Part shown: positions 44,358 through 56,069 of the stretch, in pieces
Layout: every line of letters begins with the position of its first letter
Position numbering within the stretch: position 1 is the first letter of the stretch
Assembly (NCBI RefSeq): GCF_002272075.1
Contig: NZ_NPBJ01000005.1
Coordinates: 1-64,000 of the forward strand
Source: Terribacillus saccharophilus
GTDB taxonomy: Bacteria; Bacillota; Bacilli; Bacillales; Amphibacillaceae
Length of the DNA: 64,000 bases
Direction of reading: 5' to 3'
The notes under the pieces: model-generated
Told to the model about the DNA's origin: nothing
The model's database searches: none
Seen by the model: only the letters and a program-made list of their open reading frames with translations
Program-made: the position numbers and the translations under genes

Positions 44358-45296
44358 TTAATTCTTCTTTGCAATGATGGCGACCCAATCTTCCATTTCA
44401 TTGACTTCAACAATATCGAAACCAGATGCGATCAAGGCGTCTTTAACGTCGCCTTTCTTCTGGCTGATAATGCCACTCGTAATGAACAGACCGCCTGGTT
44501 TAATCAATTTAAATGCGTCATCTGTGAATTTCAGGATGATTTCAGCAAGGATATTTGATACGATAACATCCGCTTCAACCTCAACGCCTTCAAGCAAATT
44601 ATTCGCACTTGCCGTAATACGGTCAGCTGCTTGATTCAGCTCTGCATTTATCTTGGTACTGTTGACAGCTACATCATCTAAATCAAATGCATGTACATGC
44701 TCAGCACCAAGCAGTACGGCAGCGATACTCAGCACACCAGAACCAGAACCAACATCAATAACAATGTCGCCTTTATTTATATAACGCTCAATTGCCTGTA
44801 CACTTAGTACTGTCGTCGGGTGAGTTCCTGTACCAAAAGCCATGCCTGGATCAAGTTCCATGATCACTTCATCACTTGCTACCGGGGTATACTCTTCCCA
44901 AGTTGGTATGATAGTGAACTTTTCGGAGATCTTCACTGGTTTGTAGTATTTCTTCCAGGCTGTAGACCAATCTTCTTCATCCACTTCACTGACTGATACT
45001 TCGTTTGCTCCGATGTCAATCTGATATTCTTTTAGATTTGTGATTGCAGACTTGATCTCATTCACAGATTCGTTCAAGAAACTGTTAAGAGGCAAATATG
45101 CTTTCACAAAGATGCCTTCTGCCGGGTAATCATTTGGATCCAGCGCATAGATTTCACCAAAAGTTGTTTTGTGATCCTTAACCAAATCTTCTGGATCTTG
45201 GATCACAACACCACTGGCACCTGCTTCATGCAGGATATTAGAAATCGGCTCAATCGCTTCATTCGTTGTATGGATACACAGCTCCGCCCATTTCAC
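44358..45296 (-). CDS. prmA: Ribosomal protein L11 methyltransferase
   Basis: SAM-dependent enzyme that methylates lysines of L11. From the chosen GTG the protein has 312 residues: an N-terminal substrate domain (KWAELCIHTTNEAIEPISNILHEAGASGVVI) and a Rossmann methyltransferase domain with DVGSGSGVLSIAA and IVSNILAEII. The frame extends 14 codons upstream to 45338, but homologues start at the (V/M)KW position; AAAGGAG is 10 nt before the GTG at 45296. A GTG two codons earlier (45302) is an alternative. Confidence 0.93.
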   Translation of the reverse strand: MKWAELCIHTTNEAIEPISNILHEAGASGVVIQDPEDLVKDHKTTFGEIYALDPNDYPAEGIFVKAYLPLNSFLNESVNEIKSAITNLKEYQIDIGANEVSVSEVDEEDWSTAWKKYYKPVKISEKFTIIPTWEEYTPVASDEVIMELDPGMAFGTGTHPTTVLSVQAIERYINKGDIVIDVGSGSGVLSIAAVLLGAEHVHAFDLDDVAVNSTKINAELNQAADRITASANNLLEGVEVEADVIVSNILAEIILKFTDDAFKLIKPGGLFITSGIISQKKGDVKDALIASGFDIVEVNEMEDWVAIIAKKN

Positions 45297-45315
45297 GTAC
45301 ACGTCACTCCTTTTA

Positions 45316-46440
45316 TTAAGACTCACCTTTGAACGCACGTCTCATACGTGTAAAAATGCTGTCATGCTGTTCATCAGTTGGGTCATTACCGCTAATATCG
45401 TTGAGCTCACGCAATAGCTCCTTCTGACGGTCTGATAAATTCGTTGGGGTTACAACACGAATTTTCACATGCTGATCTCCTTGACCATATCCGCGTACGT
45501 TTGGCGAACCTTTGCCTTTAAGGCGGAATGTGCGGCCTGTTTGAGTACCTGCTGGAACTTTAAGACTCACTGCACCATGAACTGTCGGTACTTCAATTTC
45601 ATCACCAAGTGCTGCTTGAGCAAATGTAATCGGCATTTCACAATAAATATTGTCGCCTTCCCGGTCAAAGAACTCATGACTGCGGACTTGAATAACTACA
45701 TAAAGATCTCCTGGAGGCCCTCCATTAACACCGGCTTCTCCTTTACCAGATACACGGATCTGCTGACCATCGTCGATACCTGCTGGGACTTTGATATGGA
45801 TTTTGTTGCGTTTGCGTACTCGTCCTGAACCACTGCATGTCTTACACTTATCCGGAATTATTTTACCTGTTCCATTACATGTGTTACATACACGACGGTT
45901 CACAACACGGCCAAATGGTGTATTTTGTTCCACATTAAGCTGTCCGCTTCCGTTACAGTGCGTACAAGTCTTCGGCTTGGTACCTGGTTTAGCTCCTGAA
46001 CCGTGACATGTATCACATTCCTCTTCTTTAGGAATCTCAATATCGGTTTCTTTTCCGAAGATTGCTTCCTCAAAGCTAAGCGTCATAGTGTATTGTAAAT
46101 CAGCACCTTGACGAGGCGCATTCGGATCACTGCGGCGTCCGCCGCCACCGAAGAACATATCGAATATGTCGCCAAATCCGCCGAAATCTTGAGCTCCAGC
46201 TCCGCCGAAGCCTTGGCTCTGCGGTCCGGCATGCCCAAACTGATCATACTGGGTACGTTTTTGTTCATTGCCGAGTACTTCATAGGCTTCTTTTGCCTCT
46301 TTGAACTTATCGGCTGCATCTTCCGCCTTATTCACATCTGGGTGGTATTGGCGCGCAAGTTTGCGATATGCTTTTTTTATTTCTTCCTTCGAGGCCTCTT
46401 TACCGACACCAAGCACATCGTAGTAATCCCGCTTACTCAC
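45316..46440 (-). CDS. dnaJ: Chaperone DnaJ
   Basis: Hsp40 co-chaperone stimulating DnaK ATPase. The J domain has HPD in QYHPDVNK; a Gly/Phe-rich linker follows (about 78-110). Four CxxCxGxG zinc repeats are present: [24 protein letters not shown] and [10 protein letters not shown]-terminal substrate-binding domain completes it. GTG at 46440 ([11 protein letters not shown]) matches family starts; a TTG two codons earlier is closer to the GGAG and cannot be excluded. It is separated from dnaK by a long hairpin. Confidence 0.96.
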   Translation of the reverse strand: MSKRDYYDVLGVGKEASKEEIKKAYRKLARQYHPDVNKAEDAADKFKEAKEAYEVLGNEQKRTQYDQFGHAGPQSQGFGGAGAQDFGGFGDIFDMFFGGGGRRSDPNAPRQGADLQYTMTLSFEEAIFGKETDIEIPKEEECDTCHGSGAKPGTKPKTCTHCNGSGQLNVEQNTPFGRVVNRRVCNTCNGTGKIIPDKCKTCSGSGRVRKRNKIHIKVPAGIDDGQQIRVSGKGEAGVNGGPPGDLYVVIQVRSHEFFDREGDNIYCEMPITFAQAALGDEIEVPTVHGAVSLKVPAGTQTGRTFRLKGKGSPNVRGYGQGDQHVKIRVVTPTNLSDRQKELLRELNDISGNDPTDEQHDSIFTRMRRAFKGES

Positions 46441-46525
46441 TGACAATCACTCTCCCGACTCTCTCTTATACATAAATTTTATCATACCATTAAGCCATAA
46501 AGGCAGCAAATGCGCTAAACATGTA

Positions 46526-46561
46526 ACAAGTCAAAGCTGCTTAAAAGCGGCTTTGACTTGT
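46526..46561 (-). other. Long hairpin between dnaK and dnaJ
   Basis: A 16-bp nearly continuous stem (arms ACAAGTCAAAGC and complement, one U-G, then GCTT/AAGC) has no U-tract on the transcribed strand. It probably protects the 3' end of the hrcA-grpE-dnaK message or partly terminates, lowering dnaJ expression relative to dnaK. Confidence 0.7.
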
Positions 46562-46589
46562 CGGGTGATACTAAATTTTACTTATCGTC

Positions 46590-48455
<1,866 letters not shown>

Positions 48456-49016
48456 TTATTGATTCACTTGAACCATAGCCGGTCGAATGACACGGTCTTT
48501 CAGCTTATAGCCTTTTTGCAATTCCTGTACGACAGTATTTGGTTCGTATTCGTCATTTTCCACCTGCATGACTGCTTGGTGCAAATGCGGATCGAAAGTC
48601 TGTCCAACTGTTTCGATAGTTTCGATACCTTGGTTTTCGAAAGCATCTAATAATTGACGATGTACCATGCGGATACCATCGACGAAACCTTTGTTCGCTT
48701 CTTCATCCTGAACAGTTTGAAGGGCGCGATCCAAGTTGTCGACAACTGGAAGCAAAGCTTCCGCCAAATCCTGAGATCTATATTTGCTGGCAGCTTCCTT
48801 TTCCTTCTGTGTACGCTTGCGGAAGTTATCATACTCAGCCTGCAAGCGAAGCAGACGGTCGTACATCTCGTTTTTTTCTTGCTCGAGCTGTGCTAGTTGT
48901 TCGCTGCCTTCATTGTTAGTTTCGGATTCCTCAGATGGGGCTGCATCAATCACTTCTGCTTCAACAGCTTCCTGCTCTTCGGTTTCATTCACTTTTTCTT
49001 TTTCTTCATTTGCCAT
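48456..49016 (-). CDS. grpE: Nucleotide exchange factor GrpE
   Basis: Homodimeric exchange factor for DnaK. The 186 residues begin with a very acidic disordered region (1-45), then a long coiled coil (QLEQEKNEMYDRLLRLQAEYDNFRKRTQKEKE) and a C-terminal beta domain (ETVGQTFDPHLHQAVMQVENDEYEPNTVVQELQKGYKLKDRVIRPAMVQV). AGGAGGTG lies 6 nt before the ATG at 49016; the GTG three codons earlier is part of that site. Confidence 0.96.
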   Translation of the reverse strand: MANEEKEKVNETEEQEAVEAEVIDAAPSEESETNNEGSEQLAQLEQEKNEMYDRLLRLQAEYDNFRKRTQKEKEAASKYRSQDLAEALLPVVDNLDRALQTVQDEEANKGFVDGIRMVHRQLLDAFENQGIETIETVGQTFDPHLHQAVMQVENDEYEPNTVVQELQKGYKLKDRVIRPAMVQVNQ

Positions 49017-49052
49017 GATGGTCACCTCCTGAAAAGCATTGCTTATATGAAA

Positions 49053-49072
49053 GGCTTGCTGTGAAGCAAGCC
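49053..49072 (-). other. Intercistronic hairpin between hrcA and grpE
   Basis: Perfect 8-bp arms GGCTTGCT/AGCAAGCC with a 4-nt loop are followed by only UUUC. It may be a processing or attenuation point that makes hrcA message less abundant than grpE-dnaK. Confidence 0.6.
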
Positions 49073-49081
49073 ATATTCAAC

Positions 49082-50110
49082 TCATTTCTGCCAGTCCTGA
49101 TAAGCGCTGGTCAGTTTGTTCGTTAATACGTGCATCAACGACATTACCCGGGAATATTCCATTCTGGTTGGACCCAGCAAGGCAACGGTTCCCATGTGTA
49201 TGCCATCAGCTGTGTAACTCGCAGTGACAAAACTGCAATCCTGCATCGCACTCAGCTTGTTCTCTGTGCCGATGGAAACATGCAGACCATTCTGTTCTCC
49301 CTTGAGTAGACGTGCAATCGTCTCGCCTTCTTCCTCAATCATTGTATATAGGCTTCGCAGCTTATTCAAATCCTGAAAATCGGGCTGCATCAGAATGTTT
49401 GTTTTGCCGCCAAAATATAGCTTGAGCGGCTGTTCCGTTTCCATGAACGAGCGCAGATAGGCGAACATTGTATCAAAATGGACGGTGTGCTGCTTAAGCA
49501 GTTCCTGTACTTCCGACTTGAGTCTGCCAGGCACCATCATAAGCGGTACCCCAGCTAAACGGTCATTCAGGATATTCACTACCTTTTCCATTTCAGCATG
49601 GTCCATCCCATCCGGTATTCGGAAGGATTTATGTTCCACATGACCAGTGTCTGTTACTAAAATCATGACAGCACTAAAGTCGGATAAAGTCAGAATCTGG
49701 ATATGCTTAAGCTTTGTCTCCAGCATTTCCGGTCCCAAGATGATACTAGTGTAGTTGGTCAGCTCTGAAAGCAGAGCGGCGGATTGCTGTACGACTTCTT
49801 CCATCTGACGAATATTCGTCGAAAATGTCTGTTTGATTGCTGACGTATCCTGGCGCGACAAATGAAACGGTGTCAGTAGATGATCCACGTAGAAGCGATA
49901 GCCCTTTTCGGAAGGTATTCTTCCGGATGAGGTATGCGTCTTCTCGATCAAGCCAAACTGCTCCAATTCAGCCATATCATTACGAATCGTTGCTGCACTA
50001 TAGGCAACATCCTGCTTATTGGAGATAGCACGCGAACCGATCGGCTGCGCCGTTTGAATGAAATCATCGACTATAACCTGAAGGATACGCAGCTGTCTTT
50101 CTGTCAGCAT
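49082..50110 (-). CDS. hrcA: Heat-shock repressor HrcA
   Basis: Repressor that binds CIRCE and requires GroEL for activity. The 342 residues contain an N-terminal winged helix (MLTERQLRILQVIVDDFIQTAQPIGSRAISN... YSAATIRNDMAELEQFGLIEKTHTSSGRIPSEKGYRFYVD), then the dimerisation and inserted domains. The start is the ATG at 50110 after GAGGTGATG. The frame extends into the CIRCE element to 50131 but those codons precede the ribosome binding site. It is first gene of the class I heat-shock operon and autoregulated. Confidence 0.97.
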   Translation of the reverse strand: MLTERQLRILQVIVDDFIQTAQPIGSRAISNKQDVAYSAATIRNDMAELEQFGLIEKTHTSSGRIPSEKGYRFYVDHLLTPFHLSRQDTSAIKQTFSTNIRQMEEVVQQSAALLSELTNYTSIILGPEMLETKLKHIQILTLSDFSAVMILVTDTGHVEHKSFRIPDGMDHAEMEKVVNILNDRLAGVPLMMVPGRLKSEVQELLKQHTVHFDTMFAYLRSFMETEQPLKLYFGGKTNILMQPDFQDLNKLRSLYTMIEEEGETIARLLKGEQNGLHVSIGTENKLSAMQDCSFVTASYTADGIHMGTVALLGPTRMEYSRVMSLMHVLTNKLTSAYQDWQK

Positions 50111-50124
50111 GATCATCACCTCGA

Positions 50125-50151
50125 TTAGCACTCGTTTATGGGGAGTGCTAA
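50125..50151 (-). promoter_or_regulatory. CIRCE operator of the hrcA operon
   Basis: A perfect 9-bp inverted repeat TTAGCACTC / GAGTGCTAA with a 9-bp spacer is the canonical HrcA binding site, 14 bp before the hrcA start. The half-site match is complete. Confidence 0.98.
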
Positions 50152-50161
50152 ATATACATAT

Positions 50162-50190
50162 AAGGTAACAAAGCCTAGAAAAATTGTCAA
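50162..50190 (-). promoter_or_regulatory. Sigma-A promoter of the hrcA operon
   Basis: TTGACA (50185-50190) and TACCTT (50162-50167) are separated by 17 bp, directly upstream of CIRCE. The -35 overlaps the stop codon of hemW. Confidence 0.82.
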
Positions 50191-51347
50191 TTCGAAACTC
50201 TTGCCGGTTCTTCTTCTAAAAGGAACTCTTGAAATACATCGTTTCCGAACAAGAATCCATCTTCGGTCATGGCAACATGTTCAGCATCCTCTATGAGCCA
50301 GCCTTTGCTTATCAGCAGATCCAGTGGTTTACGATAAACATCTGTGAGTTCGATACCGAATTTGTTACGGAAACTTACTTTATTCACTCCGGTTTTCTTC
50401 CGAAGTCCAAGGAAAAGTTCTTCCTCGATGCGCTCTTTACGGCCAATCGGCTCCTCATGTAAAACAGGAATACCATTTTCATTCGCTTGCTTCAGATAAG
50501 CAGGGAGTGGACGAATGTTGATAACGCGACGTCCTGGCAAGTATCCATGAGCCCCTGCACCAAGTCCATAGTAGAAATCATTATTCCAGTATGCAAGATT
50601 ATGCTGGCTTTCCTTGCCCGGCAGCGCGAAATTACTTACCTCATATTGTTCTCTGCCATGCGCCTTCATTTCATCGCGCAGCAGATTGTACATATTTGCT
50701 TCTAATTCTTCCGGCGCCTTTTTCAATGTACCCTTTTTGTAACGCTGATAAAATACTGTTTTTGGTTCAATCTGAAGTGAGTAAGAAGAATAGTGCGGCA
50801 AATCGAACTGCAGGGCTTCTTCCACAGTATGCCCAAACTGCTCCAAAGTTTGTCCCGGCAGTGCATATATCAAGTCGATACTAATATTGTCAAAGCCAGC
50901 CTGTTTTAACAGATCAAGACTTTCATATACATGTTTGACTCGATGGACACGGCCGATGGCCTCCAGCAGTTTATCATCAAACACTTGAACGCCAAGGGAG
51001 ATTCGATCCACCCCGTAATGCTTAAGCAGCTTTGCCTTCTCTAATGATAAGTCCCCAGGGTTTGCTTCGAATGTATATTCTCTAGCTGCGTGAACATCAA
51101 ATGCACTGTCAACACTCTTCAGTACATGCTCCAGCTGCTGCATATTTAATGCCGTAGGTGTACCTCCGCCAACGAAAATCGTGTTCATTTGCTGTCTATT
51201 CGGAATATAATGCTCTATTTCCTTCCGTAATGCTTCTACATATTCATCTGCACTATCTTCACGATAGAAAAACTTCGTAAAGTCACAGTAATGACAAAGT
51301 TGTTCACAGAAAGGTATATGAATATAAGCGGATTTCACTTCGTTCAT
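50187..51347 (-). CDS. hemW: Radical SAM heme chaperone HemW
   Basis: HemN-like radical SAM protein, now regarded as a heme chaperone rather than coproporphyrinogen dehydrogenase. The protein has 386 residues from the chosen ATG. It has the cluster motif CEQLCHYCDF (Cys-x3-Cys-x2-Cys), GGGTPTAL, FEANPGDL, RISLGVQVF and a C-terminal winged-helix HemN_C domain. Start is ATG 51347 or the adjacent ATG 51350, both right after AAGGAGG; an upstream extension to 51395 has no ribosome binding site. It follows lepA, the conserved order. Confidence 0.92.
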   Translation of the reverse strand: MNEVKSAYIHIPFCEQLCHYCDFTKFFYREDSADEYVEALRKEIEHYIPNRQQMNTIFVGGGTPTALNMQQLEHVLKSVDSAFDVHAAREYTFEANPGDLSLEKAKLLKHYGVDRISLGVQVFDDKLLEAIGRVHRVKHVYESLDLLKQAGFDNISIDLIYALPGQTLEQFGHTVEEALQFDLPHYSSYSLQIEPKTVFYQRYKKGTLKKAPEELEANMYNLLRDEMKAHGREQYEVSNFALPGKESQHNLAYWNNDFYYGLGAGAHGYLPGRRVINIRPLPAYLKQANENGIPVLHEEPIGRKERIEEELFLGLRKKTGVNKVSFRNKFGIELTDVYRKPLDLLISKGWLIEDAEHVAMTEDGFLFGNDVFQEFLLEEEPARVSN

Positions 51348-51368
51348 CATGCTGCCTCCTTCCGCAAT

Positions 51369-51403
51369 GACAAACCCTTGTCTGATTAAGGACAAGGGTT
51401 GTC
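51369..51403 (-). other. Hairpin between lepA and hemW
   Basis: Arms of about 13 bp with one unpaired base each (51369-51382 and 51391-51403) close an 8-nt loop. No U-tract follows, so it is probably a processing or attenuation structure rather than a full terminator. Confidence 0.6.
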
Positions 51404-51409
51404 TGTTAT

Positions 51410-53230
51410 TTATTCGTCGTCCATTTGCAGGATGGCCATGAACGCTTCTTGTGGAACTTCCACGGAACCGACCATCTTCATCCGTTTCTTACCTTCTTTT
51501 TGCTTTTCAAGTAATTTACGTTTACGGGATATATCTCCTCCATAACACTTGGACAAGACATTCTTACGCATCGCTTTAATATTGGAACGGGCAACAATCT
51601 TATTTCCGATCGCAGCCTGGACTGGTACTTCGAACTGCTGACGCGGGATTAACGCCTTCAGTTTTTCTACTATTGCTTTACCGCGGTCGAAAGCAAAATC
51701 ACGGTGTACGATGAAGGATAGAGCATCTATCGTGTCGCCATTCAAAAGAATATCCATCTTCTGCAGATCAGATGCCTTGTAACCTACGAGTTCATAATCG
51801 AAGCTTGCATATCCTTTAGTTTGGGATTTCAGCTGATCGAAGAAGTCATACACGATCTCAGAAAGCGGGATTTCGTATACAACATTTACACGGACATCGT
51901 CCAAGTATTGCATGTCCTGGAAATCACCGCGTTTCTTCTGGCATAGCTCCATGACTGTACCAACATAATCATTCGGTACCATGATTGTAGCTTTTACATA
52001 TGGCTCTTGCACTTCCGTACGTGATTGTGCATCTGGCAAAGCCGCCGGGTTGTCGACTCGAACTTCGCTGCCATCAGTCATGACGACATTGTAGATAACA
52101 CTTGGTGCTGTCGTGATCAAATCAATATTGAATTCACGTTCGATCCGTTCTTGGATGATCTCCATGTGCAAAAGACCAAGGAAACCACAGCGGAATCCGA
52201 AGCCAAGTGCCTGGGATGTCTCAGCTTCATATTGCAAGGAACTATCGTTCAGCTCCAATCGCTCCAGTGCTTCACGCAAATCATTGTAGTTGCTCGCATC
52301 AACTGGGAACAAGCCGCAATAAACCATCGGATTCAAGCGGCGATAGCCGGGAAGTGCCTCACTGGCTGGATTATCAGCTAATGTAATGGTATCCCCTACT
52401 CGCGTATCACTTACGTTTTTAATAGAGGCAGTTAAATAGCCGACATCACCAACGACTAGCTCGTCCTTTTTAACTGGTGACGGATTAAACACACCGACCT
52501 CATTGACTTCAAATTCCTTGCCTGTAGCCATCATGTGGATCTTGTCGCCTACTTTTACTGAACCCTCTTTTATACACGTATACGCAACAACACCGCGATA
52601 GGAATCATACAAAGAGTCAAAGATCAGCCCTTTTAACGGCGCTTCCTCATTCCCTTTCGGTGGCGGAATCCGGTCGACAATTGCCTCTAAAATCTCTTCT
52701 ATACCGATTCCTGCTTTAGCTGATGCTAGAATTGCGTCACTCGCATCGATTCCAATAACATCCTCGATTTCCTGTTTAACCCGATCTGGGTCGGCACTCG
52801 GTAAATCGATTTTATTGATGACCGGGATGATTTCCAAGTCATTATCCATCGCCAAGTAAACATTGGCCAATGTTTGGGCTTCGATACCCTGAGCAGCATC
52901 CACTACAAGGATGGCACCTTCACAGGCTGCCAAACTCCGGGATACCTCATATGTAAAATCGACATGTCCCGGTGTATCTATCAAATGGAATATATATGTC
53001 TCACCATTTTCCCGTTCGTATTCAAGTTGCACTGCATTCAGCTTGATTGTAATGCCGCGCTCTCTTTCCAAATCCATCGCATCCAAATACTGCGCCTTCA
53101 TTTCACGCGCAGTAAGAGCTTTCGTCTTCTCCAGAATACGGTCAGCCAGTGTAGACTTCCCGTGATCGATGTGTGCAATGATCGAGAAATTCCGCACATG
53201 CTGCTGATTTCGTCTGTTTGTCTCTACCAA
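51410..53230 (-). CDS. lepA: Elongation factor 4 (LepA)
   Basis: Ribosome-bound GTPase (EF4) that back-translocates or aids 30S biogenesis. The 606 residues show G1 [10 protein letters not shown]2 RGITIK, G3 DTPGHVDF, G4 NKIDLP, EF-G-like domains II, III and V, and the unique C-terminal domain ([44 protein letters not shown]). Start is TTG, 9 nt after AGGAG; no in-frame ATG fits better. A strong sigma-A promoter lies 67 bp upstream. Confidence 0.97.
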   Translation of the reverse strand: MVETNRRNQQHVRNFSIIAHIDHGKSTLADRILEKTKALTAREMKAQYLDAMDLERERGITIKLNAVQLEYERENGETYIFHLIDTPGHVDFTYEVSRSLAACEGAILVVDAAQGIEAQTLANVYLAMDNDLEIIPVINKIDLPSADPDRVKQEIEDVIGIDASDAILASAKAGIGIEEILEAIVDRIPPPKGNEEAPLKGLIFDSLYDSYRGVVAYTCIKEGSVKVGDKIHMMATGKEFEVNEVGVFNPSPVKKDELVVGDVGYLTASIKNVSDTRVGDTITLADNPASEALPGYRRLNPMVYCGLFPVDASNYNDLREALERLELNDSSLQYEAETSQALGFGFRCGFLGLLHMEIIQERIEREFNIDLITTAPSVIYNVVMTDGSEVRVDNPAALPDAQSRTEVQEPYVKATIMVPNDYVGTVMELCQKKRGDFQDMQYLDDVRVNVVYEIPLSEIVYDFFDQLKSQTKGYASFDYELVGYKASDLQKMDILLNGDTIDALSFIVHRDFAFDRGKAIVEKLKALIPRQQFEVPVQAAIGNKIVARSNIKAMRKNVLSKCYGGDISRKRKLLEKQKEGKKRMKMVGSVEVPQEAFMAILQMDDE

Positions 53231-53296
53231 TCAAAATCACTCCTAAATTGTCCGAAGCTGCCTATTAAGAAGCAACCGTAACAATAACTAGCATTG

Positions 53297-53325
53297 ATTA
53301 TAGCAATTGCGCCCTGTTTATTCAA
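53297..53325 (-). promoter_or_regulatory. Sigma-A promoter of lepA
   Basis: TTGAAT (53320-53325) and perfect TATAAT (53297-53302) are separated by 17 bp, between yqxA and lepA. It lets lepA-hemW be transcribed in growth independently of the sporulation genes upstream. Confidence 0.85.
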
Positions 53326-53345
53326 TGTTTTTAAGCGCTTTTGCC

Positions 53346-53663
53346 TCAGCCGAACAAAGCAACGGAAAGCTGTTCAATCGCTGTAATGATGACAGAGCAG
53401 ATACCTGTGAATAGACTTCCAAGTCCGCTTGCCAGCTGCTGGACGATGGAGCTATCTGCTCCTTCATCCGAAACAGGTGCTGTATTTTCAAGCACCGGTT
53501 CACTTTTTACACCCTCAAATGAGGAAGATGCAGTCAGCTGTCCTTCCTGCTGCTGCACAGCGGGCGGCTGCTCTGCCAGCTGCGCATCCTCTTTTTCCAT
53601 CCCGATTAAAATACCGCCAAAGAACAATGTCAGCATCGTCAGAACAACCACTACATATTTCAT
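53346..53663 (-). CDS. yqxA: DUF3679 protein YqxA
   Basis: A 105-residue protein with an N-terminal transmembrane segment (about 3-22, VVVVLTMLTLFFGGILIGM), a low-complexity Gln/Ala/Ser/Glu linker (23-70) and a hydrophobic C-terminus (76-105). Its start overlaps the spoIIP stop as ATGA. Position between spoIIP and lepA matches B. subtilis yqxA. Coupling to spoIIP suggests expression during sporulation; function is unknown. Confidence 0.82.
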   Translation of the reverse strand: MKYVVVVLTMLTLFFGGILIGMEKEDAQLAEQPPAVQQQEGQLTASSSFEGVKSEPVLENTAPVSDEGADSSIVQQLASGLGSLFTGICSVIITAIEQLSVALFG

Positions 53664-54865
53664 TCCGCTTGTCCTCCTTGAACTTTTTCTGCTTCCCAGT
53701 AATAATCCGCAAATATCTCCGCAAACAATTCTGCTGTCCGTGTTGCTTCATCCAATGTATTCTCCACTCCCCCTATTTCCAGAAGAGCTGCTTTGTCAGA
53801 AACATCCTGATTATAAACGCCGTCGACCCCTGCACCTTTTTTCGTGATGACACCCCTACTTAAGCCGGGATAGTTCTCTTCAATCTTCTTGTGCAGATCC
53901 GATGCCAGCTTCAAGTTCTTTTCATATTCTTTATTCTCCGCACCGACGACGAATACGACCTTTGCATATGTTTTACCGTCGATCTCTTTGGTGGTGTCTT
54001 TCCGTTGCAAGCTATCCCGATGAATATCGAAAACGAAGGAAACATCTTTATTTTCAGCTACAGCAGCTTCAACTACTCCTCTTGAAGCATCATAAGATTG
54101 GTGGTAAGCCATGCCATTTTCATTTAGAATAGCTCCTATATCTGTCTGGTCAGCTATCGTACCGATACCGAGCTCTTCCAGTCGTTTCGCCATCGCCTCA
54201 CCAGCATCGGTGACATTAGCATTTTTGTTATAAGCATTGTCTTTCTGTTCTGCATCCAACGACGGCAAATAAGACTCTTGATTATGCGTGTAATAGATAT
54301 AAACAACATCTTTATCACCCGTTGAAGGTGCAGGCTCCTCATCTTTTTGTTCTTGACTATCCTCAGGTGGATTCTGAGCTTCTTCTGGCGGTGTCTCTTC
54401 TTCCTTATCTTCTGTTGGCTCTTCCTCGATAACATGATCTGGCTGAGCCGACTCAATTGGCAGGTTCGTATAGTTTGTCCCTTCTCCCGCAATGACGATC
54501 TGGTTTTCATATAAAGAGAAGCCTGGAATCTCGGAACCGAGCAATGTGCGCGGGTCATCCGGTTTAATTGTTGTCAGCATTTGCATAAGAACGGCTGAAA
54601 GTTGGATTGAAGGAGCTTCTTCTGGTCTAACACTTTCGAAAATCTTGTTTTCGTTACCGAGTATATGCAGATAAATGCTGCTGTCTAGCTGCCTTGTCCA
54701 TTCTGTGATCGCTTGAGAGGACAGCCGGTATGCCGGTCCAGCGGAAGTTAGCGCCGCTATACCAGTTAATAGAAAAAGGATGGAGCCGACAAGTATGAGT
54801 GTCCGCTTATATATGAAAAGTACGCCTGAACGCTTTCGCTTATAGCTGTTCTTCTTTTTTCCCAA
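53660..54865 (-). CDS. spoIIP: Stage II sporulation protein P (peptidoglycan amidase/endopeptidase)
   Basis: Component of the SpoIID-SpoIIM-SpoIIP engulfment machine that remodels peptidoglycan behind the engulfing membrane. The 401 residues have a basic N-terminus, one transmembrane anchor (about 20-42), a linker rich in Glu/Pro (about 145-190), and the amidase_3-like catalytic domain (VVYIYYTHNQESYLPSL with zinc His, SFVFDIHRDSLQRKDTT, VVFVVGAEN, LLEIGGVENTLDEA with catalytic Glu). Start is TTG, 8 nt after GGAG. That GGAG lies inside a 12-bp helix, hinting at translational control. Confidence 0.94.
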   Translation of the reverse strand: MGKKKNSYKRKRSGVLFIYKRTLILVGSILFLLTGIAALTSAGPAYRLSSQAITEWTRQLDSSIYLHILGNENKIFESVRPEEAPSIQLSAVLMQMLTTIKPDDPRTLLGSEIPGFSLYENQIVIAGEGTNYTNLPIESAQPDHVIEEEPTEDKEEETPPEEAQNPPEDSQEQKDEEPAPSTGDKDVVYIYYTHNQESYLPSLDAEQKDNAYNKNANVTDAGEAMAKRLEELGIGTIADQTDIGAILNENGMAYHQSYDASRGVVEAAVAENKDVSFVFDIHRDSLQRKDTTKEIDGKTYAKVVFVVGAENKEYEKNLKLASDLHKKIEENYPGLSRGVITKKGAGVDGVYNQDVSDKAALLEIGGVENTLDEATRTAELFAEIFADYYWEAEKVQGGQAE

Positions 54866-54870
54866 GAAAG

Positions 54871-54928
54871 AAGCTCCTCTCTTTTTGAATCTAGTTGAAC
54901 TCTACTAGAATCTATGAGAGAGAAGCTT
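54871..54928 (-). promoter_or_regulatory. Hairpin sequestering the spoIIP Shine-Dalgarno
   Basis: Outer arms 54917-54928 (AAGCTTCTCTCT) and 54871-54882 (AGAGAGGAGCTT) pair over 12 bp with one U-G. An inner 9-bp helix (GATTCTAGT/ACTAGATTC) has one mismatch. The AGAGAGGAG ribosome binding site of spoIIP is wholly within the outer helix, so it would be hidden in the folded leader. It could instead be an intercistronic element after gpr. Confidence 0.65.
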
Positions 54929-54950
54929 GAAGTAGAACCTCTGAAAGAAA

Positions 54951-56036
54951 TCAGCGTGTGTAATCCGAGAGATTTGCCGGATTGACCTTTTCATGAAGAG
55001 CGCCATTAATGCCAGCTGCAATGACATGAGCCATATCGGCAATAAACCCATCTACTTCCTTCGGTGTTACCATAAGGTTAGACCCAAGCGGCGTCAGCAC
55101 TTCATGAATTAGCTGACGTTTCTCTTCTTCAGCAAGACCGCCAACCATTCCGAATATTGCCTGCCGCTGCTCCTCGTTCGGCAGATCTTCTTCTGTAAGT
55201 TCCTTTTTCCCAAATCGCATACCTGCAGGTACAAGTGCTTTAGAAGGCTTATCCTTCTCATTCCACTCTCTGCCGAAATGCTTGAAGAGGTAATCGATAG
55301 TATCACTCGTAATTGTCACCGCATCGACAACTGTAGGAACGCCAATACTGAAAACAGGAATACCAAGTGTTTCTTTGCTCAGCTCTTTCCGTTTATTGCC
55401 CACACCTGAGCCTGGATGGATGCCTGTGTCGGATAACTGGATTGTACTATTCACGCGACTGACCGAACGAGCAGCTAAAGCATCCACCGCTATGACAAAG
55501 TCTGGCTTCGTTTTTTCGATAATCCCATGGATAAGGGTGCTTGTTTCGATTCCAGTAGTACCCATTACGCCCGGCGATACTGCAGAAACCGGCCGGTAAC
55601 CTTCTTCCACTGATTCAGGCTGCAGCTTGAATAAATGATTAGTGACCATGATTTTCTCAATCACTTCCGGTCCTAAAGCATCCGGTGTTACATTCCAGTT
55701 TCCCAGTCCGACTATCAAACCAGTCGCATCCGTAGGAATGTTGTTTTCAGCCAGCATTTGTTCCAGCTCCTTGGCAAGTACAAGCGCTGTCTCTTCTTCC
55801 TGTTTTGTATCCTGATTCTTTATTGCATCCGTATGAATCGTAATATAGATACCTGGTTTCTTCCCTATCTGCTTTGATCCTTCTTCGTTCACTTGTACAT
55901 AATTAACGGTGATACCTTCTGTTTTTTTCTCTGTCACAGAGATACCTGCTGCCGTTCCCTGTTTCTGTTCACTCGATGTATATAGATCCTTTGCTTCAAT
56001 AGCTAAATCTGTCCGTACTTGCAGCTGCTTAATCAA
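54951..56036 (-). CDS. gpr: Germination protease GPR
   Basis: Spore protease that degrades small acid-soluble proteins at germination; made as a zymogen that autoprocesses. The 361-residue protein begins [18 protein letters not shown], resembling the family propeptide with the RTDLA(V/I)E segment. The catalytic-region motifs are [27 protein letters not shown] and [35 protein letters not shown] choose the TTG at 56036, 7 nt after GGAGG; the in-frame ATG two codons upstream is only 1 nt from that site. A sigma-G-like promoter lies upstream. The gene diverges from rpsT. Confidence 0.93.
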   Translation of the reverse strand: MIKQLQVRTDLAIEAKDLYTSSEQKQGTAAGISVTEKKTEGITVNYVQVNEEGSKQIGKKPGIYITIHTDAIKNQDTKQEEETALVLAKELEQMLAENNIPTDATGLIVGLGNWNVTPDALGPEVIEKIMVTNHLFKLQPESVEEGYRPVSAVSPGVMGTTGIETSTLIHGIIEKTKPDFVIAVDALAARSVSRVNSTIQLSDTGIHPGSGVGNKRKELSKETLGIPVFSIGVPTVVDAVTITSDTIDYLFKHFGREWNEKDKPSKALVPAGMRFGKKELTEEDLPNEEQRQAIFGMVGGLAEEEKRQLIHEVLTPLGSNLMVTPKEVDGFIADMAHVIAAGINGALHEKVNPANLSDYTR

Positions 56037-56069
56037 AACCATCCCTCCACTTTTCACAAATGTCAGCAT

